Positions 24,029 through 24,747 of a stretch of DNA of 24,747 nucleotides are shown piece by piece; within the stretch, counting starts at the first letter, position 1; every line of letters begins with the position of its first letter. Origin of the DNA: Euryarchaeota archaeon UBA259 (lineage in GTDB: Archaea > Thermoplasmatota > Poseidoniia > Poseidoniales > Poseidoniaceae); the NCBI GenBank assembly GCA_002506275.1, contig DAXG01000028.1, forward strand, positions 1 through 24,747, read 5' to 3'. The translations under genes and the position numbers were made by a program. The notes under the pieces were generated by a model. It saw nothing but the letters and a program-made list of their open reading frames with translations. It was not told the DNA's origin and made no database searches.

Positions 24029-24747
24029 ATGTTCATGGACACCACTACATTTCGTGTCTCCAACGCTCTTGAATTTTCAATTTCCAGTGCAGCAACAGAC
24101 CCCCCTGATGGCTTCGACCGTGAAGAATCGAAAGCAGTTGTTAAGCGCCTGACAAAGCGATTCCAGTCTCTTCAGAAATTGATGTGGGCTGAACGAAAAC
24201 AACGCCTATTGGTAGTTCTACAATCAATTGACACCGGTGGGAAGGACGGCACCATTCGTTCAGTCTTTGGTAAGATCAATCCTCAAGGTGTCAAAGTTCA
24301 CTCGTTCAAGAAGCCAACAGAGCGGGAATTGGCGCACGACTACCTTTGGCGTGTTCATCCTTGTGTTCCGGCCGATGGAGAAATTGGAATTTTTAATCGA
24401 AGTCATTACGAAGATGTTCTGGTAGTCAAAGTTCACGGTTATGTCCCTGACGAACTCATCCAGAAACGCTATGAGCATATCCGTAATTTCGAACAAATGC
24501 TGGTCGATGAAGGAACGACCGTCATCAAAATCCTTCTTCATATTACAAAAGACGAACAGAAAGAACGACTTGAAAGCCGATTAAATGTGCCTGAGAAAAA
24601 TTGGAAGTTCCAAATCGGTGACCTCAAAGAACGCGCTCACTGGGAGCACTACCAAGATGCATTTGAAATCATGATTCGTGAAACATCAACTGAATCATCG
24701 CCGTGGTACGTGATACCCGCGAACAATAAGAAGTACCGGAACGAAAT
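24029..24747 (+). CDS. ppk2: PPK2-family polyphosphate kinase (partial, runs off window end)
   Basis: The first 239 codons of a class I PPK2-type enzyme, which transfers phosphate between polyphosphate and nucleotides (usually making NTP from NDP). The P-loop-like block LQSIDTGGKDGTIRSVFG (64-80) holds Asp68 and the GGKDG Walker A turn. HSFKKPTERELAHDYLWRVHPCVPADG (91-117) and GIFNRSHYEDVL (120-131) are the family's diagnostic Walker B and lid segments. The visible end, SSPWYVIPANNKKYRN, matches the C-terminal part of PPK2, so only about 30-50 residues are missing. The start is ATG 24029 with AAGGA (24016-24020) eight bases upstream; ATG 24035 is an alternative. It lies 40 bp after the giant surface protein with no visible terminator hairpin. 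It points to polyphosphate storage or energy buffering. Confidence 0.92.
   Translation, partial: MFMDTTTFRVSNALEFSISSAATDPPDGFDREESKAVVKRLTKRFQSLQKLMWAERKQRLLVVLQSIDTGGKDGTIRSVFGKINPQGVKVHSFKKPTERELAHDYLWRVHPCVPADGEIGIFNRSHYEDVLVVKVHGYVPDELIQKRYEHIRNFEQMLVDEGTTVIKILLHITKDEQKERLESRLNVPEKNWKFQIGDLKERAHWEHYQDAFEIMIRETSTESSPWYVIPANNKKYRNE

Noticed and set aside
1..24747. Mobile element, CRISPR array, tRNA or rRNA gene
   Set aside because: I saw no regularly spaced direct repeats, transposase or integrase motifs, terminal inverted repeats, or cloverleaf-like sequence in the intergenic gaps, all of which are under about 110 bp.

Overview
The window most resembles a genome fragment of an uncultivated marine planktonic euryarchaeon, probably Marine Group II (Candidatus Poseidoniia). 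This is an inference: there is no rRNA or ribosomal protein marker here. It rests on typically archaeal genes (a Taw2/TYW2-type wybutosine transferase, a JAMM metalloprotease, stand-alone Lrp/AsnC ligand-binding domains) beside genes archaea often share with bacteria (UvrC, PPK2, 2,3-BPG-dependent phosphoglycerate mutase). It also carries several long secreted proteins with one C-terminal membrane anchor and a short cytoplasmic tail. I see no tRNA, rRNA, CRISPR array, transposase or integrase. The window reads as an ordinary, very compact chromosomal region with about twenty genes.

Layout. 25-740 (minus): a small unrecognised protein and a ChrR-like cupin. 806-2906 (plus): a membrane protein, phosphoglycerate mutase, and a DUF1499-like anchored protein translationally coupled to the mutase. 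2901-3695 (minus) and 3738-4466 (plus): a JAMM protease diverging from an acidic protein with an aromatic-rich tail. 4469-7650 (minus): a likely operon of a four-helix membrane protein, a membrane-anchored S15/CocE-type peptidase and a polytopic membrane protein. 7742-8755 (plus): a secreted, C-terminally anchored cyclophilin. 8757-9929 (minus): Taw2. 9981-13076 (plus): a 1031-residue exported orphan. 13077-14804 (minus): UvrC. 14913-16222 (plus): a lipoprotein cyclophilin and a hot-dog thioesterase. 16304-18520 (plus): a winged-helix/STAND-ATPase/helical-repeat regulator. 18521-19004 (minus): two tandem Lrp-type ligand-binding domains. 19114-23988 (plus): a giant beta-helix/Ig-repeat surface protein. 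24029-end (plus): PPK2 polyphosphate kinase, cut by the window edge.

How the genes fit together. Two themes recur. One is the cell exterior: two differently anchored cyclophilins, an anchored X-Pro-type peptidase, a 1031-residue and a 1624-residue surface protein, and a DUF1499 protein. This suits a heterotroph that displays large adhesin-like proteins and degrades peptides. The other is nucleotide- or ligand-dependent control: a STAND regulator facing a pair of RAM-domain sensors. The architecture is striking. All five convergent gene pairs end within 2 bp of each other or overlap. Two coupled gene pairs share the same stop/Shine-Dalgarno fusion (TGAGGTG, six bases, ATG), whereas most first genes lack a Shine-Dalgarno sequence and are probably leaderless. 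The nearest thing to an undescribed system is the STAND regulator plus twin RAM proteins at 16.3-19.0 kb, and secondarily the JAMM/acidic-tail pair at 2.9-4.5 kb.
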